Source: Thamnaconus septentrionalis (lineage: Eukaryota; Chordata; Actinopteri; Tetraodontiformes; Monacanthidae). From it: a stretch of DNA of 64,000 nucleotides. The DNA lies in contig CM020501.1 of the NCBI GenBank assembly GCA_009823395.1, positions 9,731,361 through 9,795,360 of the forward strand, given 5' to 3'. This document shows positions 41,601-54,453 of the stretch, piece after piece. The translations under genes and the position numbers were made by a program. Position 1 is the stretch's first letter. Every line of letters begins with the position of its first letter. The notes beneath the pieces are model-generated. The model searched no databases and was not told the DNA's origin. It saw nothing but the letters and a program-made list of their open reading frames with translations.

Positions 41601-42958
41601 GCACCTGCTTTTATGTAAATATAAACACATATAATAAGGCAATGAAAATACTTTCTTAAGATGTAAGGATGTAAGATGGATTCATTGTCTATGTGATACA
41701 CTCCACCTCAGGCATCATGTCACGGCTCATCAGCCAATCAGCCGAAATGCTACGCTAACCACAGGCGCAGCACCTCAACTTCTAGGTGACCTCCCTCCCT
41801 TCTAAATATGAACAATAATTTTAATGCAGCGTATTATGCAAGCGTGTAAGTAAACACAACGCCCCTGGCTTAGAGCGCCGATGGTGAATAGTTCACGGCA
41901 ACACCCAGGAAAGCTGAACAAAGAGGCAGAGGGTACCTGCCTCGGCGCAGACTTCCACCTGCACCTGCACGGAGACAAAATCCAGCAGAGGAGGTTTCTG
42001 CTGCGGGAGATTATGAGCATTGTTCAGCAGTATTTCCTCTCTCTCTCTATTTCTAGCTGACACTTGCTCGAGATGACTCCGCAGCAGCTGACCCGCCTCT
42101 GACCCCAACTTGGTCTACCTGTGCCAAGCACGAGCCCAGCAGGACACCCCGTGACCAAACCGCAAAGACCAAAAGTAAAATCCCATTCTGCACTTTAGTA
42201 AAAGTACAGATACTTGTTTAATTTTTTTATAACAATAACCAAACGTTATTATCTGCATTTTCTATTTTTCTCTGTTGTGAAAACATGACCGCAAAGCCAA
42301 AGCTTAAAACAATCTCCCTCTAAAATATGATCCGCTTTTATATTAAACGACACAACAGCATAGTTCAAATAGCTCCACTTCAAGCAACAACAACTATAAT
42401 ATAATAAATGAACAACTTTAAACAGAATTTTAAACACAAAAGTAACAAGCATGGTTTTTAAATGTAAGAAATAGAAAGTACGCAGATTTGTGTACAAATG
42501 CAGGGAGCAGAATTAAAAAGTTGTGAGAAAAAGAAATACTATACAAGTAAAGTACAGAAATTTGAAAAATCTGCTTAAGTACAGCAGCAAAGTACTTTGT
42601 TAGTTACCTCCCACCCCTGAAGACCACGCATATAGTCGGCCCTGCTGGACAACTTTGGGGCCAATCAATCCATGTTATGTCACAGAAATGTGAGGGAAGC
42701 GCCTCTTCTGTACGTGTGATTGTAATATCTATTAAATACACAACTGTGACAAGTCGCAGCATCGCTTTGCTGGTTGTAATTACAGCCATTAAATCGGTAG
42801 CAGATCCGCAGAGGAGTCTTCTCACAAAGCCTCAGATATGTTGTGTTTGAGTACCCGACTGCTTGCTCACAAGATGTGGCTTGTACGGGCTTTTTTGCCT
42901 TAAGCGCAGATAATCCACGTGTGTCAGTGATTGAGGAGGTACAAATCCCACAGAAACA

Positions 42959-42993
42959 GACACACACTCACACAAACACACACACACACACAG
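42959..42993. repeat. Imperfect (CA)n microsatellite
   Basis: CA-rich tract with two interruptions. Confidence 0.85.
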
Positions 42994-45900
42994 GTGGCAT
43001 TGGAAAGAAACAGCATACCAGCGCAGATTTCTGTGGCGCTCAGCGCTGCGCACGGCTGAGTAAGAAGGGCAAAGCCTGCCTCCCCGCTCAGGCCTCTCGA
43101 CGCAGGTATGCGTGAGACCTGCGACACCCAGCGCCGCTGCAAAACGCTCTCCTGCACACAAAGCCACGAGTGCACCCGCTCTGCACCACATCCTGTTTGA
43201 GTGGTCACGCCACAGCGCGTCGGCCGAGTCGCCGAGGGACACACGTCTCCGCGGGGGAGGGGGGAGAGGGGCGCACGTCAGCCTGACAGGCGGCGTCACC
43301 TGAAACTAAATATAAACTCATGACTTATTATGACTAATTATCATCAACGGTGGCAATGTCAGGTGTGTTTGGTTTGGAGCGATCTCCTGTATCCTGCTCT
43401 GCTAATTATGATAATGCATTATCAAACATAAAAATCCTTTTTGCTGCCAACCTTAAAAAAAACACTATATAGAGGGGAGACAATAAAATAATCTTACTCA
43501 CAATGGAAACATTATACTGTTATCTTATCATCATGCAGTGATGCTGAGGAATAAAGTTACTGCTGACCTGTGGTACTGGGGGGCATGGACAACATGTTTC
43601 CAGCAGTCATGGGAGGCCCAGAGGACAACGTTAATGATGTATGTCTTAATATGCTATATGTGTGTATGGGAGTGGAGCGTTTTAGCCATAGGGCCCAAAA
43701 ATGGTAGCGGCGCCCCTGCTGCTGACCTTCGGCCCATCTCAGCTAGTGATCGATGAGGTGAGAGATCATTTAGAGGTGCCGTGTTAGTAGTAAGTAAAGT
43801 TCACTACCTTAGTTTGTTACTCAGGGATCCAGTGAAGTAGCTTTATATGTCGAATTACACTAACTACTCAATTAATCCCACAACTACCTAAGAAAAAATG
43901 TTTTTCGTATTTGTACTTTATTTCAGAGAAAAAACACCTTTAATGTGTTAATTTAATTTATTACATATATTTAGGTAATATCACTGTGGGGAAAACAGTT
44001 TCAGTTTGGCTCAGAAATGTATTTCCATCTCAGGATAAATGGCATTATGATCAAATGATAAACAAAAAATTGCAGCATTTTTTTAATTAAGCCCTTCAAA
44101 CCAACAGGTTTTTATTGCTTTATGGATTTGGATTTGCATCCTTAACGTTGTAAGTTTTGGGTAATATCTGAATGTATGTTTTTTTAAAAGAAGGACAGTG
44201 CATTTTAGGATTGAAGGACCCCTCTCTCCACAAGTGTTTTATCCACCCTTTTTGAAAGGACATTTCAACAGTTTCAGTTGTGTAAACACTCAACATTATG
44301 CTCAAGGATGTTGGTGGAAGCAGGATGAATTCCTGTATCTTCCTGCTCAGAATCAGAGGATTTAGGCAGCGGTGAAAGCTTGTCAGCAATGCCAAACAAA
44401 AGGCTTGCTGTGCATCACTGACAAAATGCCAGTAACAAAATTTCCCAGTTACTATCCAAATTTGCAAAGCTGAAAAAAATGGCACAACATTGAACAGAAT
44501 GAATGATCATTTAAGATTGCAAAAAATGTATTTTAGATGAACAATATAATCAAGAGAGGCTACTTCACTATGCTTATCTTAGCATCAGGGTTTATATATG
44601 TAGAAGACACTGGTTGGATTTTATCCAACAAAATCCACATACTGGCTCCTCAGAATATTGTATTTCAAGGAATTCCATATAGCATTCAGTATTTTATATT
44701 AAAAAAAAAAAAAAAGAAATACATGACACTATCAGGACAACTAGCAGCTAAACTTGATGCTAAAATTACCATTTATGAGGGGGTGAAAGACAAAACAACA
44801 CTGAAGGACAAGAAGGACATACCTTTGACGTGTCCTTCGTCACTTGACATTGTCCATAATGAAGTGATGTTCTGTTTTATCCTTGTTTGTTCAGTGAGGT
44901 TCCGATCCCATCAACACCAGGGGCCACACGGGAATTGCAGGGAGTCGGTTTGTTCTGGTGACCATTCAGTGCAAACTGCGACATCTAGTGGATAACCAAT
45001 TTCCCTTTAAGACCCTATAAGTAAAGAGAGAGTGGTGAGTATGTGTGTGTTTTTTGTAATTGATAAAGAAGCGTACAAACAAGACAAATCAGGAAAGCTG
45101 CTCTAAGGTTCTTGTACCAGACTTTCTGACAGCTAGCTAGCTACCCTGATCTATCAAATCCCAACTTCAGGAAAATGTAACTTTTCTAAATATGAAACAT
45201 GAGCTATAAATTCCATGACCTGGAACAATGTCAAGCATGCTGTTACGTGCCCGCCACATAAAAAAGAGGCCTTGGCGCGCAGCAGCAGCCATACTTCATA
45301 CGAAACACTTCGCCAAAGCCCAGAGATCTTGGCATGGCAACAACGGCAGCAATGACTCTGCCGCTCCCGCCCTGCCCCAGACTCACTGTCACAAAACAGA
45401 CGCACAGAAAGAGAAATGAATCTTCGCTAATGAAGTAGAACAAAATACTCGCCTTGCTTTTAACCACCCTAACGTGCGATGCTATTGTGCAACCAAAGGA
45501 GCCTTTCAGGTGAAGGCATGGGTGAAAATTCTCATGTGCGGCCGCCTGGACTGTTTGCAGGCTGAGACATCTATGAGGTGTTGACACACAGATCCTAACA
45601 GGGCTGAACTGACAGAGATACACTGACATTTGCAGCCAGGCATGACTATAATTGTGAGCTTGGTAACAACGTAAAGAAAGAGATGCTGTCTCTATCAGGT
45701 AAGGGTTGAGTCACCGTGAGTGAGTCAGAGCAAGAAAACCTGATCGACCGACAGACTGCTGGCCTGGACGGAGATGTTGATAACATTTGTTACAAAGCCC
45801 ACAGTTAGCGGTGACACACCTTTATGAATGAGTTTCACTCTCATTTTATAGATGGCTGTCAAAGTTGGCCTACTAAAAAGTTGGGTTTGAATTGTTGTTT

Positions 45901-47314
45901 GTTTGTTTTTTTTCTATCATTTTTAGAACATTCAGAAAATGTCCAGAGCTAGTCCACTCGAACTGGGAAATTCATTATTTGAGGATTAATTAACTTGATT
46001 AACTATTTAAATATCTTCATTGGTCTGCGGAACCTGAGGAGTTTGAATTTCAAATCAGCGTGTGCCTCCCAGCCTGCACCCAAAATTCCTATTTTCCCAG
46101 AAATGGTGTCCTCTCATTATTCCTCATCTGATGTGATCATTTTGGCCCTCTCACCCCTAAAAAAAAGGCAAAACACAAAAGCAAAACACACAAAAACAAC
46201 TACTGAAATGGATTGAATAACACTGGGTGATTTGCTTACTTATCAATTAATCTGTGCAATCAGAAAGTAGAAGGTTAGAGACACAAAGTTGCTGTCAAAG
46301 TAAATCTATAATTCAATACATCATCTATAATCTCAATATTTTATAATGGTATGCACAAATGAACATTGTTTGCATTCTGTGAAAGTCCTGCAATTGTCAT
46401 TTTAAAACAAACAAACATTTAAGTGTAAGTGAGACCCATTTTCCAGTTACTTTTGAGTTATACTCTTTGGCTGTCCCAAATGAGTTTCAAACTACACAGC
46501 TCAGTACTTTTCACAAAATCATAAAAAAAAAAAAACAATTCCATTTCAATTCAAGCTTGTTACTTTTCTGTCCAAAAAAACAAATGTGTTGCACCATTAT
46601 GTCGTGCAGAGGCGCAGCAGTTTCCACCCGAAAAACAAATAAGAGTTGGAAAGTTTACACAAAGCCCGAATGATTGATTCACGGGAATGGCAACATTAAT
46701 TTATTTACTGTTGCGCTTCTCAGGAAGTGCCGCTAATAAGAGCAGCCAGGTACACATGTTTGCTCAGCTTGCACTTAGCGTAATTTTGGCTGTCACACTG
46801 TGGGGGGCAGTGCATTTACCAAGTGGGTGTGAAAGCTGTTGGAAGTTGCAGAGGCTAGTGTGTGCGTGCGTGCGTGTGTGTGTGTGTGTGCTGACCCCAC
46901 GTCAGCCACTGAGAGGGTTTGTTTTGTGTGCACGTTACCAGCAGCGTGCGCACCTTCTCCTGAGCTGCTGAAACAGCAGAACCGACATCACTCGCTCCGA
47001 CCAGTTGAAGACGGCAATGGTTGCTACGGATTGCTAAAAGTCCAACAATTCAGGGGAAAAAGAGAGTTTACACTGGATAAATCTGGTGGAGTTGGTCTCA
47101 CTGAGCAAAGTGCTGCTGAATTCATTCATGTATTTGTTGATTTTGATATTATTAGAGCACATTACTTGGTCTTAATTATCTTATGTGAGTTGCGATGGCC
47201 ATGACACACTAAATAAATAATGCATGAGTAATATTTTTTATTTTAAATTATGTCAAGCAAATCAAAGAGGACTGATCTAAATTGATATATTCAGGCGACT
47301 CTGTCGATATGAGT

Positions 47315-47317
<3 letters not shown>

Positions 47318-47351
<34 letters not shown>
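47318..47351. repeat. (CA)n microsatellite
   Basis: About 17 CA units. Confidence 0.95.
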
Positions 47352-47353
<2 letters not shown>

Positions 47354-47506
47354 ATTTAACGGCGGGCTGGCCTGGCTGTGCAGTGCTTCAGTTATGTAAA
47401 CTGCCCGAGTTTGGAGCAAGTCAACCGTCAGGACTTTGCATCTTCACCGAGCTCCTGCAGCTGCTAATGCAAACAAGAATCTTTCATTTTCTTCACACTG
47501 GACAGG

Positions 47507-47507
<1 letters not shown>

Positions 47508-47551
<44 letters not shown>
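47508..47551. repeat. (CA)n microsatellite
   Basis: About 22 CA units, 160 bases after the preceding array. Confidence 0.95.
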
Positions 47552-47557
<6 letters not shown>

Positions 47558-50500
47558 AAAGACATTCAAAGCTTGATCTCACAAATCGGGCTCAACTGTT
47601 TCATAAAAAAAGGATTTTTGGACATATTGACTTTTAATGAAAATATTACGTCTAATTAGAAAGTAACATATTTTTTCAGTAATATTTTTATTTTCATATT
47701 TCTGATGAATTACTTTATTAATGGCTTCTTGTGCAGTTCATGTCCATATCCAGTAAATTATAAAACGGTAAAAAAAAAAAAAACACATTGCCCTTGCATC
47801 AGATAATTTGTCATTATTTCATGTAATTAAATCTAATGAAATTACAAAAAGAAAATTGTCAATGCACCCTATCAGTCAAAATTTTACATGCACAATATAT
47901 TTTGCACAACAGTAATAAATGTTTTTATCTTATTGCAGCTAAAATAATTGGTTCATGTGCACAACTTGAAGGCAAATGAGAAGTGAACAAGACCACTTAA
48001 TGAAACATATACAGAACTGGTTGGTTTTTATAGCAACAGATCTTCTCAGTGTTAATGCTCTACTGTGATTAAAGATAAGCTTCAAACTCCTGACTTGGAG
48101 ATTTACCATCACCCTGAGCCCAGCTGTCAATTCGTGTCCATCCACCACCTGCACACCGCCGAAGAGTTAAAGGCAAGTGTTCAAATTCAAATGCCTGATT
48201 TGTTTTTCTTTGTTTATAGAGAGCCGTTTCTCCCCGGCACAGACGCAAGTGTGTGCGAGACACGCGGGCCAGGAGCCTCATTTGCCTTGGCTGCAGAGCT
48301 GCTCTCCAGCCGCCATTTGCGTCTCTGCTCGGTGCTGCGGTGGGACGGCGAGAGGCCTCTCGTGGTGGCAGCAATGCGTGGCCCCTTGGGCCCTCGGCAG
48401 TGGAGGCCCCGAGGTTTGCTGCATGATGCTTGGCTAAAGTGCACGACAAAAGGAAAACTCAGGTTGCATCAGATTACTGATTGCAGCCAGTAAGAAAAAC
48501 CTTTACAGGCCTGCTGAGATCCAGTGTGTGAATAAAAAGTAAGGACTTAAAGTAGAATAAAACCCCAATTAAATACACAATGTACTTGATGTTAAAAACA
48601 GGAGCGACTTTCAAATGTATGATTGTAATTACTTTTCATTTAAAAATAGCTGTATTTACAGCACAGTTTGTAGTTACTGCTGATTTAACACTGAATTAAG
48701 CACATGCTGCAATTTGTGCTACTAAAATTTTAAACAGAAAATGAAAGAGGTCAAAATAAAATTGAATCATCTAGATATTTAAAAAAAACAAAAAAAAACA
48801 AAACATAATACTAAAGACATTAAATATTTACAATGTGTTTTTGTTCACTCAAAAGAAACTTTTGATATGGCACAGAAAAAATATTTTTTGTCTGCACCAA
48901 GATGCCGTGAAGCACATGTTAATGCCACAAAACGCTCCGCAGCTAAAAATGTTGACCAAGTCACCAGTGAGCGACAGGGCTAATATTCTGAAATGGTCGC
49001 ACAGACGTTGCGGTAAAAGGCTCGGGGAGCAAATATTAGCAGTGAAAACTGTCACAGCGCCAGTTTGTGATGCATAAAGCAAACTGTTGCAACTGTGAGC
49101 CCGAGTTCTATGGACAAGGACTACCAGAGAAACTGCTCACCACTAATTGTTCAGTGCCAGAGAGCATACGGAGCTATCTTAGGGGAAGGGTGAGGTCCGC
49201 CTAATGTCCATCACTTCTGTCAGAAGATGAATCCAAGTCAACAGTACAATCAAACACATAATTAGAGTTGTGTTGGTGAAAGTGGCTTAGTGAAATATTG
49301 ACACTACTGCGTCCTAAAAACACAGGTTCAATTTTTAATTGACGGCACGACACTCAAGCGAAACTGAATGAAGCAAAACTAAAATAGATGATAGTCCACC
49401 TACGACAAGGTAATTTCAAAACCAAAAAAATGATTCGTTGATGCTATCATGAAATAAAATTTTAGTTCAATTCCAATTGGAATCCACTGCAGTGCATGAA
49501 AACCAAATTTATCTAAACTATAAAAGTAATATATCAAGTAAAACTGGTAAAGTGTAAAATACTTCTTAAATATGAAAATATTAATTTTGTGTTCATTTTC
49601 TTTTAATTTTGGTCATGTTTATCTCTACACTTATTAAAATTATTTATTTATTCATACTTGCCTAGCGATAGTGTGTCTGTCTTGGACTGGACTGGAAGTC
49701 CCACGTTCCAAGTCCCAACAAATCACTCCAAAAATGGAACCTCAGCAAGGTTTTTTAAGTCTCCTTCTTGTTTTGTTCTCCAAGCTAAACTAAACACGTG
49801 ACTTAGTTTGCTGATGGCCAAAAAGAAGTTTTGCATTATATATTTGTATCGGTCAGAACGTTTTTGATTTTATTATCTGCACTCACATTTAATGAATTTA
49901 TGTATCATTTTTGATGTATCATTTTTTTACAAACAAGGTGATCTGCAGATAACTCATATGTTTCGTTCCGAGTGCTGTGGCTCCACCAAGAAGTGCATCT
50001 TTCATCGGCCTGTTTGTGTGAGTGTGAGCTCCTTCACCACGCTGCCGCTCTGACACATGCCCACTGTGTTCACCTGGGCCAGTGTTGAGCCGTAGGAGTG
50101 CGCAGCAGTGTTTCCCTGTTTGTTTAAGTGATTAAGGATGGTGAACCCTGGTCCCGAGGAGTCCCTTCACTCCCAACAGCTCCGCGGTGGAGCCATTGGA
50201 CTTAAATGGTGTTTAGATTCAGATTAGGGTGAGCAAGATTTTACAAGACTGAGTTGGATGATTTAAATGTGTGCGTGCAGAATGACAGGAAAGAGAAATG
50301 TCAACAAATCCCACTCACAAAATATAGCCAGCAAGCAGCAGTAGTGCCCAAACCGTTTTTAGTGAAAGAGTCTCCTGCGGAGGCTTGGTTATTCCTGTCG
50401 CTCTGGTTGTATCCAGGGATTATGTTCATGGCCTGTGTTTTGCATGCTGAAATCACTGGACGGCCTTTGTCTGGAAAACATTTACATCTCTTAACACAGC

Positions 50501-50668
50501 TGGCTCGTCCAACCACTGGTGCAAAGCAAACAAGGAAGCAATGTAGAAAAACAACACAAAGGCTAAGTTACCACTAAAGGGCTCCTTTAGTGTGAAACGT
50601 CAAAACAACACGGACCATTTTGGACTTTTTAAAATAAACTGTGGTCGGTATTCGAGGGAAAATTTGAA

Positions 50669-50676
50669 TATAAAAG
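50669..50676 (+). promoter_or_regulatory. TATA-box-like TATAAAAG upstream of foxe1
   Basis: A consensus TATA element 742 bases before the foxe1 ATG. If used, it implies a 5' UTR of about 0.7 kb. No initiator or transcript evidence, so this is only a candidate. Confidence 0.25.
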
Positions 50677-51417
50677 GGAGGCAGTGGTTGTTTTAACAGT
50701 TCTGGCTGGCGGAACTTAAAAAGCTGCTCAAGTGAACAACAAATAACGTGAAGATAAATAAACTGTATAAACCCAAATGAAGTGTACTGTATAAATCCTA
50801 ATGAAGGATGAGAAGTGAAATTTCTGTGGACTTTTTTACTTTAAATGATCTGTTACCTTTTAAAAAATATCAAGACAAAAGGAAAATGATTTGTTTATTC
50901 CACTGCGAAAAAATATAACATTCATTCCACAGCTTTAAATACTTAAGCCCCATTAAATAGAAAACATTTCCACAATGAAACAGGCAGACGCTGCTGATTG
51001 GGAACAATCGTCCCTCATGTAGGCATGTCAAAAGCATGTGATGCTTTCAGGGGGTGTGGCCCTTCAGGTGCTCTGCGTAGGTAAGACTCCCTTCAAGTAA
51101 TGCCGTGTGACTCATTCTCTCGCACACCTTCCACAACATGTACGGCTCTCCTGTTCCTGCTCGCTGAGCTATTCCGGACAACCAACTGGAAATACGCCGA
51201 ATGAGGCAGAAGATCAACGGAACAGGGATCTGTCGGAAAACCACAGAGCTTCCAAGAGCTCCTGCATTCAGACTCAAATACAGTGAGTTGGAGACTTAGA
51301 AGTGACCCGCCGGACCGTACCTTGGGCTCAACTCCACTTTGACGTCCTCGTAATACATTGCGGAGTTTCTCAACGCCGCAGCGCTTGAAAGCCAGTTCTC
51401 TCCAGGCGCAATCATCC

Positions 51418-52509
51418 ATGACGATGCCGGTGGTGAAAGTGGAGAAGGATCCTCCAGCGGACAACACCTCGTCCGCACCCGATCCCCCGGCCCAGACAGA
51501 AGAACAGCCCAGAGGTCGGCGGAGGAAGAGACCTCTCCAGCGAGGGAAGCCTCCTTACAGCTACATCGCGCTCATCTCTATGGCCATCACCAACTCCCCC
51601 GACCGCAAGCTGACTCTGGGGGGCATCTACAAGTTCATCACGGAACGATTCCCCTTCTACAGGGACAACTCCAAAAAATGGCAGAACTCCATCCGCCATA
51701 ACTTGACTCTCAACGACTGCTTCATCAAGATCCCCCGTGAGCCGGGCCGGCCAGGGAAAGGCAACTACTGGGCTTTGGACCCCAATGCCGAGGACATGTT
51801 TGAGAGCGGCAGCTTCCTGAGGCGCAGGAAGAGGTTCAAGCGCTGCGACTTCAGCACGTACACTTCGTACGTCCACGAGGCACAAATGTTCACCCCTATG
51901 CAGATCGCCAGGTCTGCCGCCGCCTACGCCAACTCAGCTTACCCCAACATGACAGTGGGTCCCACCTATGGGCAGCAGCTGCCCTCTGCTTACTACCCCT
52001 CATCGTCCCCTCCGGGGTTTAGCCCAGCGGGCCAGCCCCGCATGTTCAGCATCAATAACCTCATCGGTCATCCGGTGCCAACCAGCATGATCGGTCAGGG
52101 TCCCGAGGTGATGCAGCAGCCCAACCGGAGCTTCAGTCCCGAGGGCCACCCTAGTGAAAACAACCCCTGCAGCCTGGGGACCCCAACATTCCAGAGCCAG
52201 CCTTGCGGAGGGGCCGCCTCATCCCGTTCTGCCGCGCACCCAGGATTCACCTACCCGGCACAGAACATCCACCAACACCACCCCACGCACCAGGGCTCGT
52301 ATGGACAGGGGCCCACGCAGGGCTACGGTGTGTCGGGCCGCCTCCATTCGTCCACGGAGTCCATGGACCACTACAGCAGGGTCTCGCCGGTGCCGCTAGG
52401 CTCCTTCTCCCAGTACAGCAGCACCGCAGCTCCTATCCCCAACACGGGCGGCTACCTGAGGCACCCCACGTACCCAGGGAACATGGACAGGTTTGTGTCT
52501 GCCATCTGA
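51418..52509 (+). CDS. foxe1: Forkhead box protein E1 (thyroid transcription factor 2)
   Basis: Intronless transcription factor of 363 residues. FoxE1 acts in pharyngeal endoderm, thyroid and craniofacial development. Visible: a basic patch [10 protein letters not shown] at residues 33-42, a forkhead domain at about 44-134 beginning [14 protein letters not shown], recognition helix [11 protein letters not shown] (90-100), and a second nuclear-localisation cluster RRRKRFKR (135-142). FSINNLI at 210-216 looks like an eh1 Groucho-binding motif. The C-terminus DRFVSAI matches the FOXE1 ending rather than FOXE3. The start is the ATG at 51418; a second in-frame ATG follows 6 bases later and gives the MPVVKVEKD opening either way. 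The long polyalanine tract of mammalian FOXE1 is absent (only three Ala at 167-169). The 150-residue tail is rich in Pro, Ser, Tyr and Gln. Confidence 0.95.
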   Translation: MTMPVVKVEKDPPADNTSSAPDPPAQTEEQPRGRRRKRPLQRGKPPYSYIALISMAITNSPDRKLTLGGIYKFITERFPFYRDNSKKWQNSIRHNLTLNDCFIKIPREPGRPGKGNYWALDPNAEDMFESGSFLRRRKRFKRCDFSTYTSYVHEAQMFTPMQIARSAAAYANSAYPNMTVGPTYGQQLPSAYYPSSSPPGFSPAGQPRMFSINNLIGHPVPTSMIGQGPEVMQQPNRSFSPEGHPSENNPCSLGTPTFQSQPCGGAASSRSAAHPGFTYPAQNIHQHHPTHQGSYGQGPTQGYGVSGRLHSSTESMDHYSRVSPVPLGSFSQYSSTAAPIPNTGGYLRHPTYPGNMDRFVSAI

Positions 52510-52976
52510 GCTGCAGAGATCCTGTGATCTCTCACCGCTCACAACCAGAGAGCCAAGAAGGCACAAGGTGAGCCACGCACGGCTGTTTGTCTTTGGGACA
52601 TTTGCTAAAGACAAAAGTAAAGAGACTGATTTGGAAGCTTTCTCAAGCTGACACAACTGTGATTTACTATAACCCTAAAAGCTCCTTTCAGCAGTGATTG
52701 TGATTTACTTCGAGATGTACAGTGTGAATTCAATAGAAAGGAGCGGTCGGTGCAGCAGGTGTGAGTTTTAAATTCTTTTCACGTGGGTATAAGTTTTGTC
52801 TGGACTGAATAAGTATGTATGTTTAATATTTACATGTTGAGTTTAAGTGGCAGGATTTGTTTTGTCTGCGATACTTGGATAAATTATTGTGCTTTGTGGT
52901 CTTAGGCTTTGCAATAAGTGGCGTGAATGAAGAACATAAGTGAGCTTTGGTGTCATTTGCATATATTTTGTTGCCA

Positions 52977-52982
52977 AATAAA
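52977..52982 (+). terminator. Poly(A) signal AATAAA, proximal, foxe1
   Basis: First of two closely spaced AATAAA hexamers, about 470 bases after the foxe1 stop. Confidence 0.6.
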
Positions 52983-53006
52983 TGCATGTTAGGTTGTCTT
53001 TTTTGA

Positions 53007-53012
53007 AATAAA
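53007..53012 (+). terminator. Poly(A) signal AATAAA, distal, foxe1
   Basis: Second hexamer, followed by CACTCTTGTTTTTCAG, a T/G-rich downstream element. Gives a 3' UTR of about 0.5 kb. Confidence 0.65.
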
Positions 53013-53034
53013 TGGAATTCAGTGGCACTCTTGT

Positions 53035-54250
<1,216 letters not shown>

Positions 54251-54272
54251 GTAAGAAACAAATACAGTTTCC

Positions 54273-54278
54273 TTTATT
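54273..54278 (-). terminator. Poly(A) signal AATAAA (minus strand), spag5
   Basis: TTTATT on the plus strand, about 105 bases beyond the spag5 stop codon, implying a short 3' UTR. Confidence 0.6.
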
Positions 54279-54381
54279 TCAGTGACACTAACAGTATTAA
54301 AACACACAGCCAAGACAAGCAAAACAACGACAATGACACATATATAAAAGACAACATACATAAAAGCAATAGTGAAGCATG

Positions 54382-54453
54382 TCAGCCGATGTACTCGACG
54401 AGCTGTTGGAGCTGTTGGCTGTTCTTCACAACCTCTGGTAGCGAGAGCAGCGT
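54382..54453 (-). CDS. spag5: spag5 coding exon 24 (last)
   Basis: Twenty-three codons TLLSLPEVVKNSQQ to LVEYIG, then TGA. This is the astrin C-terminal tail, the most diagnostic segment of the gene. Confidence 0.93.
   Translation of the reverse strand, partial: TLLSLPEVVKNSQQLQQLVEYIG

Larger units (their letters stand above)
35223..50660. other. Intergenic region between sh3gl2 and foxe1, no gene seen
   Basis: Fifteen kilobases in which every open frame I examined lacks a recognisable domain or runs through repeats. It holds CA microsatellites, the CCTG array and scraps of dispersed repeats. The stretch 43280-43425, with several TAATTA/TAATGA-type cores, reads like a possible enhancer. 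Confidence 0.65.

Noticed and set aside
48065..48493. 142-residue open frame in the intergenic region
   Set aside because: No domain, no splice partners, no conservation signal that I can judge, and an equally long frame on the opposite strand.
51358..51417. Upstream extension of the foxe1 frame
   Set aside because: It contains no ATG; the family-typical start [11 protein letters not shown] begins at 51418.
51412..51885. 157-residue antisense open frame opposite foxe1
   Set aside because: Shadow of the GC-rich forkhead coding strand.
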